In this document: in pieces, positions 1-17,139 of the stretch
How the letters are laid out: every line of letters starts with the position of its first letter
Numbering within the stretch: position 1 is the first letter of the stretch
From: Notamacropus eugenii
Lineage: Eukaryota; Chordata; Mammalia; Diprotodontia; Macropodidae
NCBI RefSeq assembly: GCF_028372415.1
Contig: NC_092873.1
Span: 356,466,128-356,530,127, forward strand
Direction: 5' to 3'
Length of the DNA stretch: 64,000 nt
The notes under the pieces: model-generated
The model's database searches: none
The model's input: the letters and a program-made list of their open reading frames with translations, nothing else
Told to the model about the DNA's origin: nothing
Position numbers and translations under genes: made by a program

Positions 1-375
1 TTCTTCCCCTTCCTTTCCACCACCCTCCCTAAGATGGTGTGCAATCTGATGTGTGTTCGTCCTTCGTTACTGAAGAAGACCATGCCATCAGAGAGATAAT
101 GACATGACGTGCACTTGACTTTGTTTTGAGTGAGGAAGGGCTGTGCAGGTCACCAGCCTCACTTCTCCTCCAGAGCCATCTGAATTCAGGGACCAGATAT
201 TCATCAGGATGCCTGGAGATGACCCAGGATGAGGCAATTGGGGTTAAGTGACTTGCCCAAGGTCACACAGCTAGTGAGTGTCAAGTGTCTGAGGTGAAAT
301 TTGAACTCAGGTCCTCCTGACTCCTGCACTAGTGCTCTATCTACTGCACTGCAGAGCACCGCCTAGCTGCCCACA
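1..375 (-). mobile_element. Marsupial tRNA-derived SINE with LINE-like tail, antisense
   Basis: Read on the minus strand it starts GGGCAGCTAGGCGGTGCTC, with a tRNA-like head (GAGTTCAAATTTCACCTCAGA, CTAGCTGTGTGACCTTGGGC). It then has a body that resembles the 3' part of the longer repeats at 25,815, 47,625 and 58,795. Its end near base 40 approaches the window edge. Confidence 0.6.
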
Positions 376-419
376 ATCTGATATAGGCTCTACATATACA
401 TTCACATTGAACATATTTT

Positions 420-1190
420 CACATTAGTTATATAATAAAGAATGATTAGAAGCAATGGGAGGAACCACAAGAAAGAAGAAACAAGAGAGAGTGCTTTGAT
501 ATGCCTTCAGACTCCACAGTTCTTTCTCTGGATGTGGATAGCATTTTCCATCATGAGTCTTGGAGTTGTCTTGGATCCTTGCATTGCTGAGAAGAGCTAA
601 GTCTATCAAAGTTAGTCATTGTACAGTGTTGCTGTTACTACGTACAATGTTTTCCTGGTTCTGCTCACTTTCACTCAGGATCAGTTCATATAAGTCTTTC
701 CAGGCCTCTCTGAAGTCTTCCTATTCATCATTTCTTACAGCACAATAGTATTCCATTACTTTCATATACCACAACTTATTCAGCCATTCCCCAATTGATG
801 GACATCCCCTCAGTTTCCAATTCTTGGGCACCACAAAAAGAGCTGCTATAAATATTTTTGTACATGTGGGTCTTTTTCCCATTTCTATGATCTCTTTGAC
901 CTAGAAGTGACATTGCTGGGTCAAATGGTATGCATGACTTTATAGCCCTTTAGGTATAGTTTCAAATTGCTCTCCAGAATGGTTGGATCAGTTCACAACC
1001 TCAGCAATAATGCATTAGTGTTCCAATTTTCCCACATCTTCTCCAATTTTTATCATTTTCCTGTTTTGTCATATTAGCCAATCTGATAGGTATGATGTGA
1101 TTTTTGATTTGCATTTCCCTAATCAATAGTGATTTAGAGCATTTTTTCATATGACTATAGATAGCTTTAATTTTTTCCTCTGAAAATTGG
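420..1190 (-). mobile_element. L1 3' UTR fragment, antisense
   Basis: Contains words that recur in other L1 3' ends of this window: CACAGTTCTTTCTCTGGATGTGGATAG, GTTCTGCTCACTTTCACTCAG, ATAAGTCTTTCCAG and CAATTGATGGACATCCC. Similar sequence occurs at 16,040-16,700 and 32,920-33,265. No coding part is left. Confidence 0.7.
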
Positions 1191-1534
1191 GGCTGGCTAA
1201 CCAGATGGGCTACAGTAGTGATTTTTTTAAGACCACTAACATGGTTAAATAGGGAGAAAATATGGGACTTAAAAAAACTGAGTCAGGAAATCCTGGGTTC
1301 CAATCCCACCTTTGACCATGCTCGCTAGCTCTGTTAACTACAGGTGAGTAGCTTCACTTTTCTGCTGAGCTTCTATTTCCTCATCTGGAAAACTGGCATA
1401 ATAATGCCTGTAGTGTCTATATCATAGGGTTATTATGAAGCTTAAACCAGATACTATATGCAAAGTGTTTCACAAACCTTAAATCACCATTTATAAGTGT
1501 CAGTGGTTATTATTATCTGCTGTCTGGTTAAGAG

Positions 1535-1770
1535 TAGGGCAGCTAGATGACACAGTGGATGAAGTGCTAAGCCTGGAGTCAGGAAGACCTGAGTTCAAAT
1601 GCAGCCTCAAACACTTACTAGTTGTGTGATGCTGGGGAAGTCACTCAACTACTATTTGCCTCAGTTTCCTTAACTGTAAAGTGGGGATAATAATAGCACC
1701 CACTTCCCAGAGTTATTGTGAAGATCAAATAAGATAACATCTCATGAAGCACTTAGCACATTGCCTGGAA
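1535..1770 (+). mobile_element. tRNA-derived SINE
   Basis: Starts GGGCAGCTAGATGACACAGTGG, followed by CCTGAGTTCAAATGCAGCC and GTTGTGTGATGCTGGGGAAG. The tail has AATAATAGCACCCACTTCCC and AAGCACTTAGCACATTGCCTGG, followed by a (TTCC)n tract. A more degraded MIR-like copy lies just upstream (1,275-1,530). Confidence 0.65.
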
Positions 1771-1915
1771 CATTTCTTCCTTCCTTCCTTTCTTCCTTTT
1801 TCCTTCCTTCCTTCCTCTTTTCTTCCCTCTTTCCTTCCTTCTTTCCTTCCTTTTTTCCTTCCTTCCTTCCTTGCTTCCTTCCTTCCTTCTTTCCTTTTTT
1901 CCTCCCTTCCTCCCC
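1771..1915. repeat. (TTCC)n microsatellite
   Basis: About 145 bp of imperfect TTCC/TTTCC repeats directly after a SINE. Read on the minus strand it gives a Lys/Glu/Gly/Arg repeat frame that is not a gene. Confidence 0.9.
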
Positions 1916-2315
1916 TGTAAAATGACCTCGCATAGTTTGTCTGAGAAGAATGAGACTGAGCTAACCTTGTCAGCTTAATCTGTCTTCCTCATTCTATGGA
2001 TGAATAAACTGAGGCCTCGAGACATTCAAAGACATGCCTAAGAGCATGTCGGTAAGCAAATGGCAGAGATGGTATTTGAAATTCATCTCCCAACTCGAAA
2101 TCTAATATTCTTTTCACTGTATCATGCTGTCTCCCTTCCCAACACTTAGGCTTACATTGAAATTATCTTAATTTCATACATGAGTTGTACTCCTGAGTTA
2201 CAATCATATCACATCAATCAATGAATCTGAAAGTCCAATTTCAGGTTTCCTTTGGGCAGCTTTCCTGAAACAAAGATCATTGGAACCAGTTAGATGGCTT
2301 GCATCAGGCAGAACT

Positions 2316-2321
2316 TTTATT
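2316..2321 (-). terminator. KRT27: Polyadenylation signal of KRT27
   Basis: AATAAA on the minus strand, 155 bp after the KRT27 stop codon and the nearest one downstream. The transcript should end near 2,290-2,305. Confidence 0.75.
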
Positions 2322-2475
2322 GAGACACCACCAAAGCAAAACAGAGTGGAATGTTTGTTATTCCAAGAAGACTGTCTTAACTTGTTAAAAGAAAAATAGA
2401 AAAAAATGAATCCTTTATTTTCTGTTCTTATTTTAATTGTGTATCTGAATGTCAGGGCTTCTCCTTTGAGCACGT

Positions 2476-8041
<5,566 letters not shown>

Positions 8042-8125
8042 AGTGTCTGTGTGGAAGGGACCTCTGCTCAGGTGGTGGGTTCAGCTGTAGTGAGGGTGTC
8101 GGCCTCCAGCACTTTTAGTTGGCTC

Positions 8126-8133
8126 TTTTTATA
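8126..8133 (-). promoter_or_regulatory. KRT27: TATA box of KRT27
   Basis: TATAAAAA on the minus strand, 92 bp upstream of the KRT27 ATG. This predicts transcription starting near 8,100. KRT28 has a TATA box at almost the same distance from its ATG (91 bp). Confidence 0.85.
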
Positions 8134-8240
8134 CCCAGTGATTAGGGTGTTTCTCACTGAGTTTTGTCTACCAATCACACAATGGTGTTTGCCAGCTCAT
8201 CATGAATTATGTGTAATTGGATGATTTTTCTTAATTAATG
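8134..8240 (-). promoter_or_regulatory. KRT27: KRT27 upstream block shared with KRT28
   Basis: About 105 bp directly upstream of the TATA box resembles the same interval of KRT28 (30,884-30,990). On the plus strand both contain GGGTGTTTCTC next to the TATA box. About 60 bp further out both contain CATGAATTAT, four or five unshared bases, then TAATTGGATGATTT, followed by AATTAA. On the minus strand this core carries CCAAT and TAATT (homeodomain-type) motifs. Seen: the similarity. Inferred: a conserved element driving inner-root-sheath expression. Confidence 0.65.
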
Positions 8241-8769
8241 TCTTACCTTGTCCAGCTCTGTAGGTGGGTAGTTAGTTGCTGGCCAGTTGTTATCTCTGGG
8301 ATGGGGTGGAGTATCTTCAAGGTCATTCACCACGTTACATTTTTAATTTTAGGTGAGTAATCCTTTCTTGAAGTCATTGAGACTTCAGGAATATAGGAAC
8401 AAAGTCAAAGTAAAATGTTAAGTGTATGTAACTCTTGTATCAGAGGATCTCAGGACATGAAGAGCCTGAAAAGGAGAAGGTGTGCCTTCTTTTCTTGGCT
8501 TATGCTTCCATGCTCCATATGGGGAATGGGAGGAAATGTAGCATTCTGGTATCACGCTGCTTCTGGTAGCTCTCCTTCCACTCTCTTTTACATTTTTTAA
8601 AAGAGAAAAATAAAAGAGACTCTCTTGAATGAGTTACCATTAAGCCTAAGGAGATCTGAAGATTGTGGAAGCACAGTCCCAAATGAGAATATTCCTCTGG
8701 TGGAAGATCTCTGTCCCTTCAAGTTCTACCTCGGCCCTCTGGTTTATGATATTTGAAGGGGAGTGAGTT

Positions 8770-9060
8770 GGCTTTTTGTTTCTGTCCATCTTCTTCTTCT
8801 TCTTCATCTTCTTCTCTCTATCTGGGTTTCTCTTCCTTTCTTTCTCTATCTGCTTCTCTCTGTTTTATTTCTTTGGCTTCTTCCTTCTCTTTTCATTTGT
8901 CTCTGTCTCTGATTCTGTCTTTCTCTGTTCCTGTCCCTCTGTCTCTGTTTCTGACTCTATGTCTCTGGTTGCTTCTCTTTTCTCTTTGTCTGTCTCAGCC
9001 CCTGTATCTGTCTTTCTGTCTGTCTCCACCTCTGTGTGTCTCTTTTTACCTTCCTGCTTC
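8770..9060. repeat. Pyrimidine-rich low-complexity tract upstream of KRT27
   Basis: About 290 bp of TTC/TCTC/TGTCTC words. It opens Ser/Leu/Phe-rich frames on the plus strand and Lys/Glu/Thr-rich frames on the minus strand. None looks like a gene. The stretch 8,245-8,770 before it shows nothing recognisable. Confidence 0.8.
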
Positions 9061-9304
9061 ATAACACTGCTATGAAGGCAGAGAAGGAGTTTGGTAACAC
9101 TTTTTAATGCTGTGGCATATCCATGAGTCTATCAGGAAAGGTAATGACAAGTCTCTAGATGTCTACAGTCTTTCAATACCATTACCTGAGTGTTAGTTGA
9201 GTGAGAAGCCTCCAGAACCATTTGTTCTTTCCCTAGGATGCCATGGCTTTCTTTTTCTCTGTCCATCTGTCTTTTCTCCTTTTCTCTTTTTTATCCTTTT
9301 AGAC

Positions 9305-9450
9305 TGTAGTTGGGCACTCTTAACCAGAGGTCCATGAATTTGCAATCCTATATATTTTATTTTGTTCATTTGAAAACATTATTCTGAGAAGGGGTCTGTA
9401 GACTTCAGCAGACTGTCAAAGGGGTCCTATGACATAAAAAAGCTTAAGTT
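9305..9450. mobile_element. hAT-like non-autonomous DNA transposon copy
   Basis: Starts near ACTCTTAACCAGAGGTCCATG and ends near GGGGTCCTATGACATAAAAAAGC, with ATTCTGAGAAGGGGTCTGTAG inside. Same family as the copies at 24,190-24,430 and around the HAL1 insertion. Class inferred from the inverted-repeat-like ends. Confidence 0.45.
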
Positions 9451-9789
9451 AATACTGTTCACCAATTGCATCTTTCTGGTATACATACCACACCTTGGGC
9501 TAATGTCATTCATTTTCCTAAGTCTCTCATAGGGAGATGTTAAAGGGGAAAGGATTCAACATCTACTGCATTCTTTTCACTTTTCCTAGCCCACCCTATT
9601 TTCTTGCATGCATTTCTGTTAATTAAGAAACATTGTTTGCTCAGAGGAGACCACAGTATCCTTCCCCCCCCCACCCTTACCCCTAATACATTGATGCAAT
9701 GAGGACTTTCTGATCTCCTGGTCAAACAAGTGAAGTTGTCAGAATGTGAGTGTGCTGGCAATGAGGCTCCACCACATCCAAAATAATCT

Positions 9790-10440
9790 TAGACAACATA
9801 GCATTATAGATTTAGAGCTGGAAGAAACTTTTAGAAGCCATTAAGTCCACATACACCCTTTTTTAGATGAGGAAATTGAGTCTGAGACAGGCTAACTATC
9901 TTTTCTATGGTCATACAACTAGTAAATGTCTGAGGCAGCATGGGAACCGAAGTCCTCCTGATTCTATAAGCCTATTGCCCTAATTATTAAACCATATGGA
10001 GAAACCAAGAAAAAATATAAACACAAAACATGATAAACATAATTTCTGCTTGTCCTGTGAATATTGGTAAATGTATAGGGATGACCTCTGGATATCAGTT
10101 TGTAAGAAAACTCTTGTCTAGTAACAAGTATGTGACCTCCCCATTTTATAAGTTCAATTCAACAAATTGCATTTTAAAACATTGATTGTCTACTCTGCAC
10201 AATGCTAGGCTCTGGAAGTATAATTATAAAAGAGGACCTTGTCTCGTCGCTTGAGGAAATTACAACTTACCATATGACAAGTGAACAAATAACTATAATA
10301 TACATTATAAGTGTGTAAGACAGGTTCAAAGAGAATGGGATAAGGAATGGGAGAAGTTAGAAGGGAGAGGTTGTGGAGAGGTTAGGGAAGGCTTGCTGGA
10401 GGAAGGGGTCCCTGAGCAAGACCTTGAAGGAAAGGAAGGA
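9790..10440. mobile_element. MIR-like copy and L3/CR1-like fragment
   Basis: 9,790-9,990 resembles an old SINE (GATTTAGAGCTGGAAG..., AGATGAGGAAATTGAGTCTG). 10,165-10,445 has the word set of a recurring ancient LINE: GCTAGGCTCTGGAAGTATAAT, GACCTTGTCTC, GGAAGGCTTGCTGGAGGAAG and GACCTTGAAGGAAAGGAAGG. The stretch 9,450-9,790 has nothing recognisable. Confidence 0.4.
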
Positions 10441-10689
10441 TCTTAATAGATGGATGTCCCTGGGAAACAACTCCTGACATGGGGAGCCATTTGCACTTAA
10501 GGATGGCTCCATATATATAGAAGACATATGTCTCCTTTTCCACTTTACCTACTCAGGGGTTGAACAGTATCTCCTTGACCTTAGAGACTTTTACAGCAGT
10601 CCAGGAGGTAAGTGATGATTGAATTAGTGTGGCATCCATTTGCGTTCACAGATGCAAAAGATGCTGTGGAAATGCAATCAATGGGACTT

Positions 10690-12095
10690 CATTGGGGATG
10701 GAGTCAATTCCATCTTCACATCACTCCCATCCATCCCCTTCTCCCCATTTACATCACAACCACCTTCATTCAGCATCTAGCTTCCCTGGGCTATTGGGAT
10801 AGCCTCCTAACTGGTTTCTTTGAATTTAGTCTTTTTCCCTGTGTAATTCATCCTCCACACAGTGGTCCCATCATCCTTTGCATAGCACAAGTCTGACCAT
10901 GTCTCTCCCCTACCAAAGAGAGCTAAGTGACTCCTTATTCCCTCTAGGATAATGGAAAAACTCCTTTTTTTGGTAATTAAAGCCCTTCTCAGTCTAGTTC
11001 TCATTTATTTTTCTGTCACATTATTCTCCCTCATGCGCCCTACCCTCAAACCAACCTGGCCTACCTCATGTTGCCCATCTGTAACATTCTGTCTCTCATC
11101 TCCATACCTTTGCATAGACTGTGCCCTTTGCCTGAAAAGCTCTCCTTCCTCCTGGAATACCTAATTCTCTTCATGGCTCAGCTCAAGAGCCACCTCCTTC
11201 AAAATGCCTTTTTAGATTCTATCCACACGACATTTTGTATTTACCGTATATCTATTCTGTGATTTGTGGTTGTTGAGTTGTTTTTCAGTTATGTCTGACC
11301 CTTTGTGACACCATTTGGGGTTTTCTTGGCAAGGATATCAGAATAGTTTGCCATTTCCTTCTCCAGATCATTTTACAGATAAGGAAACTGAGGCAAACAA
11401 GGTTGAGTAACTTGCCCAGAGGCACACAGCTATTGTCCGAGTCTTTATTTGAACTCAGGCTGAGTCCAGGTCTGGCACTCTCTCACTGCATCACCTATGC
11501 CACTCTCCCTTACCTCATTCAATAAACTGCAGCGGCTTCCTATTACTGTCAGGATCAACGATAGTTTAATTTTTAAAGTCCTTCATAATGTGGTTTCCTC
11601 TTACCTTGTCAGTGTTCTTATTCCTTACTCCCTATCACTATCATTTCAATTCAGTGACAGTGGTCTCCTTTCTGTTCCTTATAATGTTTATAAAAAACAT
11701 TTAGCACAGTGCTTGGCATGTAGTGGGTGCTATCTAAATATTTATTCCCTTTCCTTCTTCATTCTCCCTTACACAACACACTCCAGGCATTTTCACTGAC
11801 TGTCCCCCATGCCTGGAATGCTCTCCCTCTTCATGTCTTCCTCCCCACCTTCCTAGCTTCCTTCAGGTCACAGCTAAAATCTCACCTTCTGCAAAAAGCC
11901 ATTTCTGACCCTCTTTAAACTCAGTGCCTTCCCTCCTCAGTATATCCCATCTCTGACTTGTTTGCACGTAGTTGTCTGCATGGTGGTCCTGCCATTAAAC
12001 CTAGTTCCTTGAGAGTAGCGACAGTCTTTTGGCTTTCTTTGTATCCTCAGTCTTTAGCACAGTATCTGGCACATTCATGTTTATTGACTCACTGA
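10690..12095 (+). mobile_element. L2 LINE copies, interrupted by an RTE-tailed SINE
   Basis: 10,690-11,262 and 11,500-12,095 carry L2 3' words: CCATACCTTTGCATAGACTG, GGCTCAGCTCAAGAGCCACC, TTTAAAGTCCTTCATAATGTGG, CATGCCTGGAATGCTCTCCC and ACAGTATCTGGCACATTCATG. The SINE between them (11,262-11,505) split an older L2 tract. Frames here are degenerate. Confidence 0.65.
11262..11505 (-). mobile_element. RTE-tailed SINE
   Basis: Plus-strand reading TTGTTGAGTTGTTTTTCAGTTATG, TGACCCTTTGTGACACCATT, TCCTTCTCCAGATCATTTTAC and GAACTCAGGCTGAG. It is antisense to the copy at 34,680, whose A-rich 3' end defines the sense strand. Confidence 0.65.
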
Positions 12096-12839
12096 CTCAC
12101 CTCATTCACCCAAGGAGAGGTGCCCTGGAAAAGGCTGGACCAAGTTGGGTTTCTAGGCTAGACTGGGGAAATGTAAGGTCTACAGTTTTGCAGATAGGCT
12201 TATTCATATGTGAGCAACCTATGGCAATGATTCTTAGTACTATATCAAGCTCCTACCAGGGTCAAGGATGAAGCTGAAAAAGAGATAAAGATTGTTTTGT
12301 TTGATTCCTGCCTCCATCTGCCTTTCCCTCCCCACCTCCCATCTCCCAGCCTACTTTTATGAAATTCTATTTTAAATCTTGACTTTTCTTCCCAGACATT
12401 CACTCAGTGAACTCCTACTGCTCTCGGGCTATCTGATGTTACCCAGACTGACTATGTGGATAAATTATATCCCCCTTGTCCCTACTGGAGTCAAAATCAT
12501 TTCCTGAATGAATGGCTAGGTGTTAATCTGATTATCTGATTAAAGTAATTCACAGTAAGGTATGAGAGGCTTATTAGAAGAGGGGTATTAGTATTTTTAA
12601 AAGGGAATTTGTTAGCCCAAATTAATCTCTAATTATCACTTGCAGGACTCATGTGAGGGTGGGGGAGAATCTTTGGGGGCTGCTCTTCTGTTTTTCTATC
12701 TCTCTGTGCTTTTATAGTCTTCCAGGAAGTAAAATAAATAAACGGAATTAGTATTATAGCCTCATTCTATCTATGCTTTCACCCTACTCATAGCAGCACA
12801 CTTAACTTTGCAAATGGCCTTGATTCAGTGAAACAAGAG

Positions 12840-13065
12840 TCACACAATCATAGAATTTCAGAGCTGGAAAGGACGTCAGAAGCCCAAATGTGGAATAGTG
12901 GCCAGAGTGCTGGACTTGGAGTTGGGAAAACCTCAGTTTGAATCCCTCCTGGGCAAGTTACCTCACTGTTCACTGCCTCAGTTTCCTTACTTCTGAAGTA
13001 AGGGAGGGTTGGTCTCAACCTAAGGTTCCTTCCAACTTGAAATTTATGCTGCTATGACCACATAG
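12840..13065. mobile_element. MIR-like and tRNA-SINE fragments
   Basis: ATAGAATTTCAGAGCTGGAAAG is followed by GTGGCCAGAGTGCTGGACTTGG and CCTCAGTTTGAATCCCTCC. The preceding 12,095-12,840 shows no recognisable element. Confidence 0.5.
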
Positions 13066-13149
13066 CATGGTTTTCAGTTTTCTCATCAACCTGATCACCC
13101 TCCTCTGGGTATATGCCTCTTTGTCAATATCCTTCCTAAGCTATATGTG

Positions 13150-13388
13150 ATTTTTGTTCAATCACTTTCAGTCATGTCTGACTCTTTGTCATTTGGGGTT
13201 TTCTTTGCAGTAATACTGGAGCGGTTTGTCATATCTTTCTCCAGCTTATTTTATAGCTGAGGAAACTGAGGGAAATAGGGTTAAGTGACTTGCCCAGTGT
13301 CACACAGCTAGTAGGTATCTGAGTCTGGATTTGAACTCAGGCCTTCCTGACTTCTACACTCCATTTGTTGCGCCACCTACCTGCCTAA
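13150..13388 (-). mobile_element. RTE-tailed SINE
   Basis: TTGTTCAATCACTTTCAGTCATG, CTCCAGCTTATTTTATAGCTG, TTGCCCAGTGTCACACAGC and CATTTGTTGCGCCACC match the other antisense copies in the window. Confidence 0.65.
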
Positions 13389-13639
13389 ACTATGTATGGT
13401 ACCTGGAACTGAACCCAACACTGCAGATGTGACCAGGATAGAGTACATCAGTGCAATCACTTTGACTTAATCTGGCACTATGGTCCCTTTAATCCAAACG
13501 ATGATTCTTTTAACCATTATGACAATGATGTATTGTTGACATTAAATTTATAGCCTAATGTTTCACTGTCATTGAGTTTATCAGTCTCCTTGGGTTCAGT
13601 TTACTACATACTTCCATATGTCTCAAAAATTCACATATA

Positions 13640-14110
13640 ATGTTAGTAGGCAGCATTTATGGTCTACAAAGCCCTTACAAATATTATCTCACTTGTTCCT
13701 TGCAACAACTCTGAGGTAGGAGCTATTATTATACCAATTTTTCACGTGAGGAAACTGAGTGTAATTGATTTGCCCAGGATCACACACCTAGTAAGTACCT
13801 GAGACTGAATTTGAACCTAGACCTTCCTGACTCAAGGTCCAGAACTCTTTCTGCCACCTAGTTACCTGTGCTGCCCAGTTCCCTCTCCTGAGCTCCACTC
13901 TCACACCACCAACTGCCTGTTAGACATCCCCACTGGCATGTCCCATAGGTATCTCAAATTCAATACATCCAAAATGGAACTCATTATCTCTTTAGACCTT
14001 TCTCTCCTTTACATATCTCTGTTCCTGTCACCACTATACTTCCAGGCGCCCAAGTTTGTGACGTTAAACACATCCTTTCCTATTCACAGCCCACTGGGGA
14101 AAAAAAATCT
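13640..14110 (+). mobile_element. MIR-like SINE and upstream L2 fragment
   Basis: 13,640-13,880 is an old SINE (AACAACTCTGAGGTAGGAGC, GCCCAGGATCACACACCTAG). 13,880-14,110 has L2 body words: CTGCCTGTTAGACATCCCCAC, TCAAATTCAATACATCCAAAATGG. From 14,110 to 15,000 I recognise nothing. 15,005-15,170 is an L2 3' end (GTGAGTTCCTTGAAGGTAGGG, GTGCCTGGCATATAGTAGGC). 15,170-15,540 has nothing clear. Confidence 0.5.
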
Positions 14111-15539
14111 CACCAGTTTGCTGTCAGATGGGATGAGCCTAAGAGAAGATTCATAAATCTGGGCCAGAGTTCCTTTCTCATTACAGTCTTTCTTTTTTTC
14201 ACAGCGGCAGTAAGATGTCTGAGCCAGAGTCTCTTGTCACAATAACATTCTCATGCATTATCCTTATTCATTTTTTGTAGACTAAAACTTCTGGAAGATT
14301 TTTTTCCTTATCATCCTTTCTCCTCTCTGGAAGAAAATTGTGTTGTACATCTGTCCGGCTTTAATCTTCTATTCATTGTCAATAAGTGGGAACATACTGA
14401 CTCTTCAAACAGGGATTTGTACATAATAGGTGCTTAGTTGAGTTTTGTTGAATGAATGCATTTAGATTCCACTCTGAAGAATCTGGGGTCTTTTTTATTG
14501 AGTCATAGGACACACATCTTTGCAACCTGTATCTACAGATTTTTACAGGAACAAAAGAAGTAGTATGTTTCTCTCTGTTTTCTCTATGTTGTAAAATGTT
14601 TTGGTTTGTTCCTCTGTCATTGAATTAACAGAATATAGGTCTCTTTTGATGAATTTTGGTGGAAGTTTCAATCAAACTTGCTGTAGTTTTACCATTATTT
14701 AGTAGTTCTTTGAAGTGAAAGCCCACACAACTGTTGGCTTTTTTCTTAATAGCCTGATGGTAGCTTAAGCCAAAGGGTGTGAACCATCTAGCCTGGAATT
14801 CCTGTCTTTTTATAGTACATGCTGCTGGATTCCAGCCCCCACACTGTATAACTGCTGCTGTGTTCGCTGAGGCCTAAAGGAAAAAAGAAACTATGCTTTC
14901 CTACTATTAGAGTATATAGTATTAGCTGGGAATTCTCAATCTAGATATTGAATCAAAAAGTAGGCAGACCTAATGATACAATTGATGATATATATCATAT
15001 ATATTGTTTTATCTGTATACATCGTTTGTACATAGTTGTCCACATGTTGTCTCCCTCATAAAACTGTGAGTTCCTTGAAGGTAGGGAATATATTTGTGTT
15101 TTTTTTTCTTCCCTTCTGCTTATAATAGTGCCTGGCATATAGTAGGCACTTAATGCTTATTGACAGGATCTGGGTTGATCAGTATGGACTTTTAACCAAA
15201 ATCTTATAAATCTAAAATCTTATGGTGGATATTCATTTAAATTTTTTTATCTCACCTACTTCTGAAAAAAAAAATTAAGGTGTCTATTTATTGAGACATT
15301 TTGTTTCTATGTTACCTCTATTTCCCAACATATTTTCCCTACCCTTCTCATCCAATAGAAAAAAAAATCTCCAGTTCATCCAAACTAATCAAAATGTCAA
15401 AAAAAAGCTGATGTTATACTTAGTGATACACATCCATATTCTTCCACCTCTGCAAAGAAGTCAGAGAGACACCCTCTTATGTCTCTTCTCTGGGGATGAA
15501 TTTGGTCACCATATCTTCACACCATTGAATTTTGGTTGT

Positions 15540-16700
15540 TTTTTATTTTCCATTTACAAAGTCATAGTCGTGCATATTGTTTTTCCTCTTTCTTTTCTGA
15601 TTTATATCAATTCATATGTCTTTCCATGCTCCTCTGTATTTGAAGTGGAATCCCTGGACACAGATATTTTAGTCACTTTCTTAATCTGATTGCAAATTGC
15701 TTTTGAGAATAGTTGAACCAATGCACAGCTCAATCAACAATTCATTAGTATACCTCTTTTTCTACAACTCCTTCAACATTGGCTATTCCCATCCTTCATA
15801 ATTTTTGCCACCTTTCTGTGAACAAGATGAAGCTTCAGAATGATTTTGCTTTTGCATTTCTTTATTATTAGTGATTCAAAGCAATCCTTAGTGTAGTTAA
15901 TTGTTTGTAATTCTTCTTTTGAGAGTTGTTTTGTTTATGTTTTTTGATCATTTATCTATTGGGCAATGCCTTTGGTTTTACATATTTATGTTAGTTGCCT
16001 CTGTATCCTGGATATCAGATGACACCCTCCCCTCTGCCCTTTACTTAATATTTTATTTTTCCCAATTACATGTAAAAACAATTTTTGACATTTGTTTTTT
16101 GAAAAATTTTTCTTTTCAAATTCTCTCCTCCTTCCCTTCCTCCCTCATGTGAGGCAACCAGTTTGATATTGGTTATACAGTCATGCAAAATGTATTTCCA
16201 TATTAGTCATATTGTGAAAGAAAACATAGACCAAAAAAAACCCCAAGAAAATGAAAGAAAATAAAAAGATATGCTTCTCTCTGCATTCAGATGCCATCAG
16301 TTCTTTCTCTGAAAGTTGGCTAGCATTTTCATAATAAGTCCTTTGAAATTGTCTTGGATCATTGTATTACTGAGAATAGTTAAGTCATTCATACTTGATC
16401 ATTATACAATATTGCTGTTACTATGTACAATATTCTCCTGGGTCTGCATATTTCATCAATTCATGTAAGTCTTTCTAGTTTTTTCTGAGAGCATCCTGCT
16501 CATCATTTTTTTATAGCACAATAGTGTTCCATCACAATCATATACCACAACTTGTTCAGCTTTTCTCCAATTGATGGGTATCCCTTCAATTTCTAATTCT
16601 TTGCCACCATAAAAAGTGTGCCTATAAATATTTTTGCACATGTATGTCCTTTCCCTTTTTTATCTCCTTAGGATACAGATGACCTTTCTCACAGATACAT
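15540..16700 (-). mobile_element. L1 3' UTR fragments, antisense
   Basis: Two adjacent L1 3'-end pieces. The first (15,540-15,975) has CTTTCCATGCTCCTCTG and the stretch around TTTGCATTTCTTTATTATTAG. The second (16,040-16,700) has AGTTCTTTCTCTGAAAGTTGG, TTGCTGTTACTATGTACAAT and CAATTGATGGGTATCCC. Intergenic between KRT27 and KRT28. Confidence 0.6.
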
Positions 16701-17139
16701 GACACACAAAAAAATTCCTCCCATTTCATTCTTCCTCTCTTATCCTATCACATCATTCCCTTGTTGCATTAATTTTGTTCATGCAAAAGCTTTTCAATTA
16801 CATGCAATAAATACCATCTGTTTTATTATCTGCTACTATTATTTGTTTAGGTACTATTAATAGTTGTGAAAGTTATCTGATTTATTTTTTAATGGTATGA
16901 CCTATAATATTCAAGTTATGTATTCATTTTTAATTTATTGTGGTATAAGGTACAAAATATTGCTGAAGTGTATATTTCCCATGCTTAATAGCTGAGAGAT
17001 AAATGACAGTCACTTTAATTAGACATGGGATATCCAAAAGAAATTGGTTGAGAAATCAATACAGAAAAAAACTGAATGGATAAAAAATTACAATAGTCTG
17101 TATGATGAACTTGATCATAACTGGAAGGCCAATTCTTTG

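Noticed and set aside
8753-9075. Ser/Leu/Phe-rich and Lys/Glu-rich frames upstream of KRT27
   Set aside because: Low-complexity pyrimidine tract; composition alone explains the open frames.
10612-12271. Several plus-strand frames of 60-100 codons
   Set aside because: They are degenerate L2 sequence interrupted by an RTE-tailed SINE.
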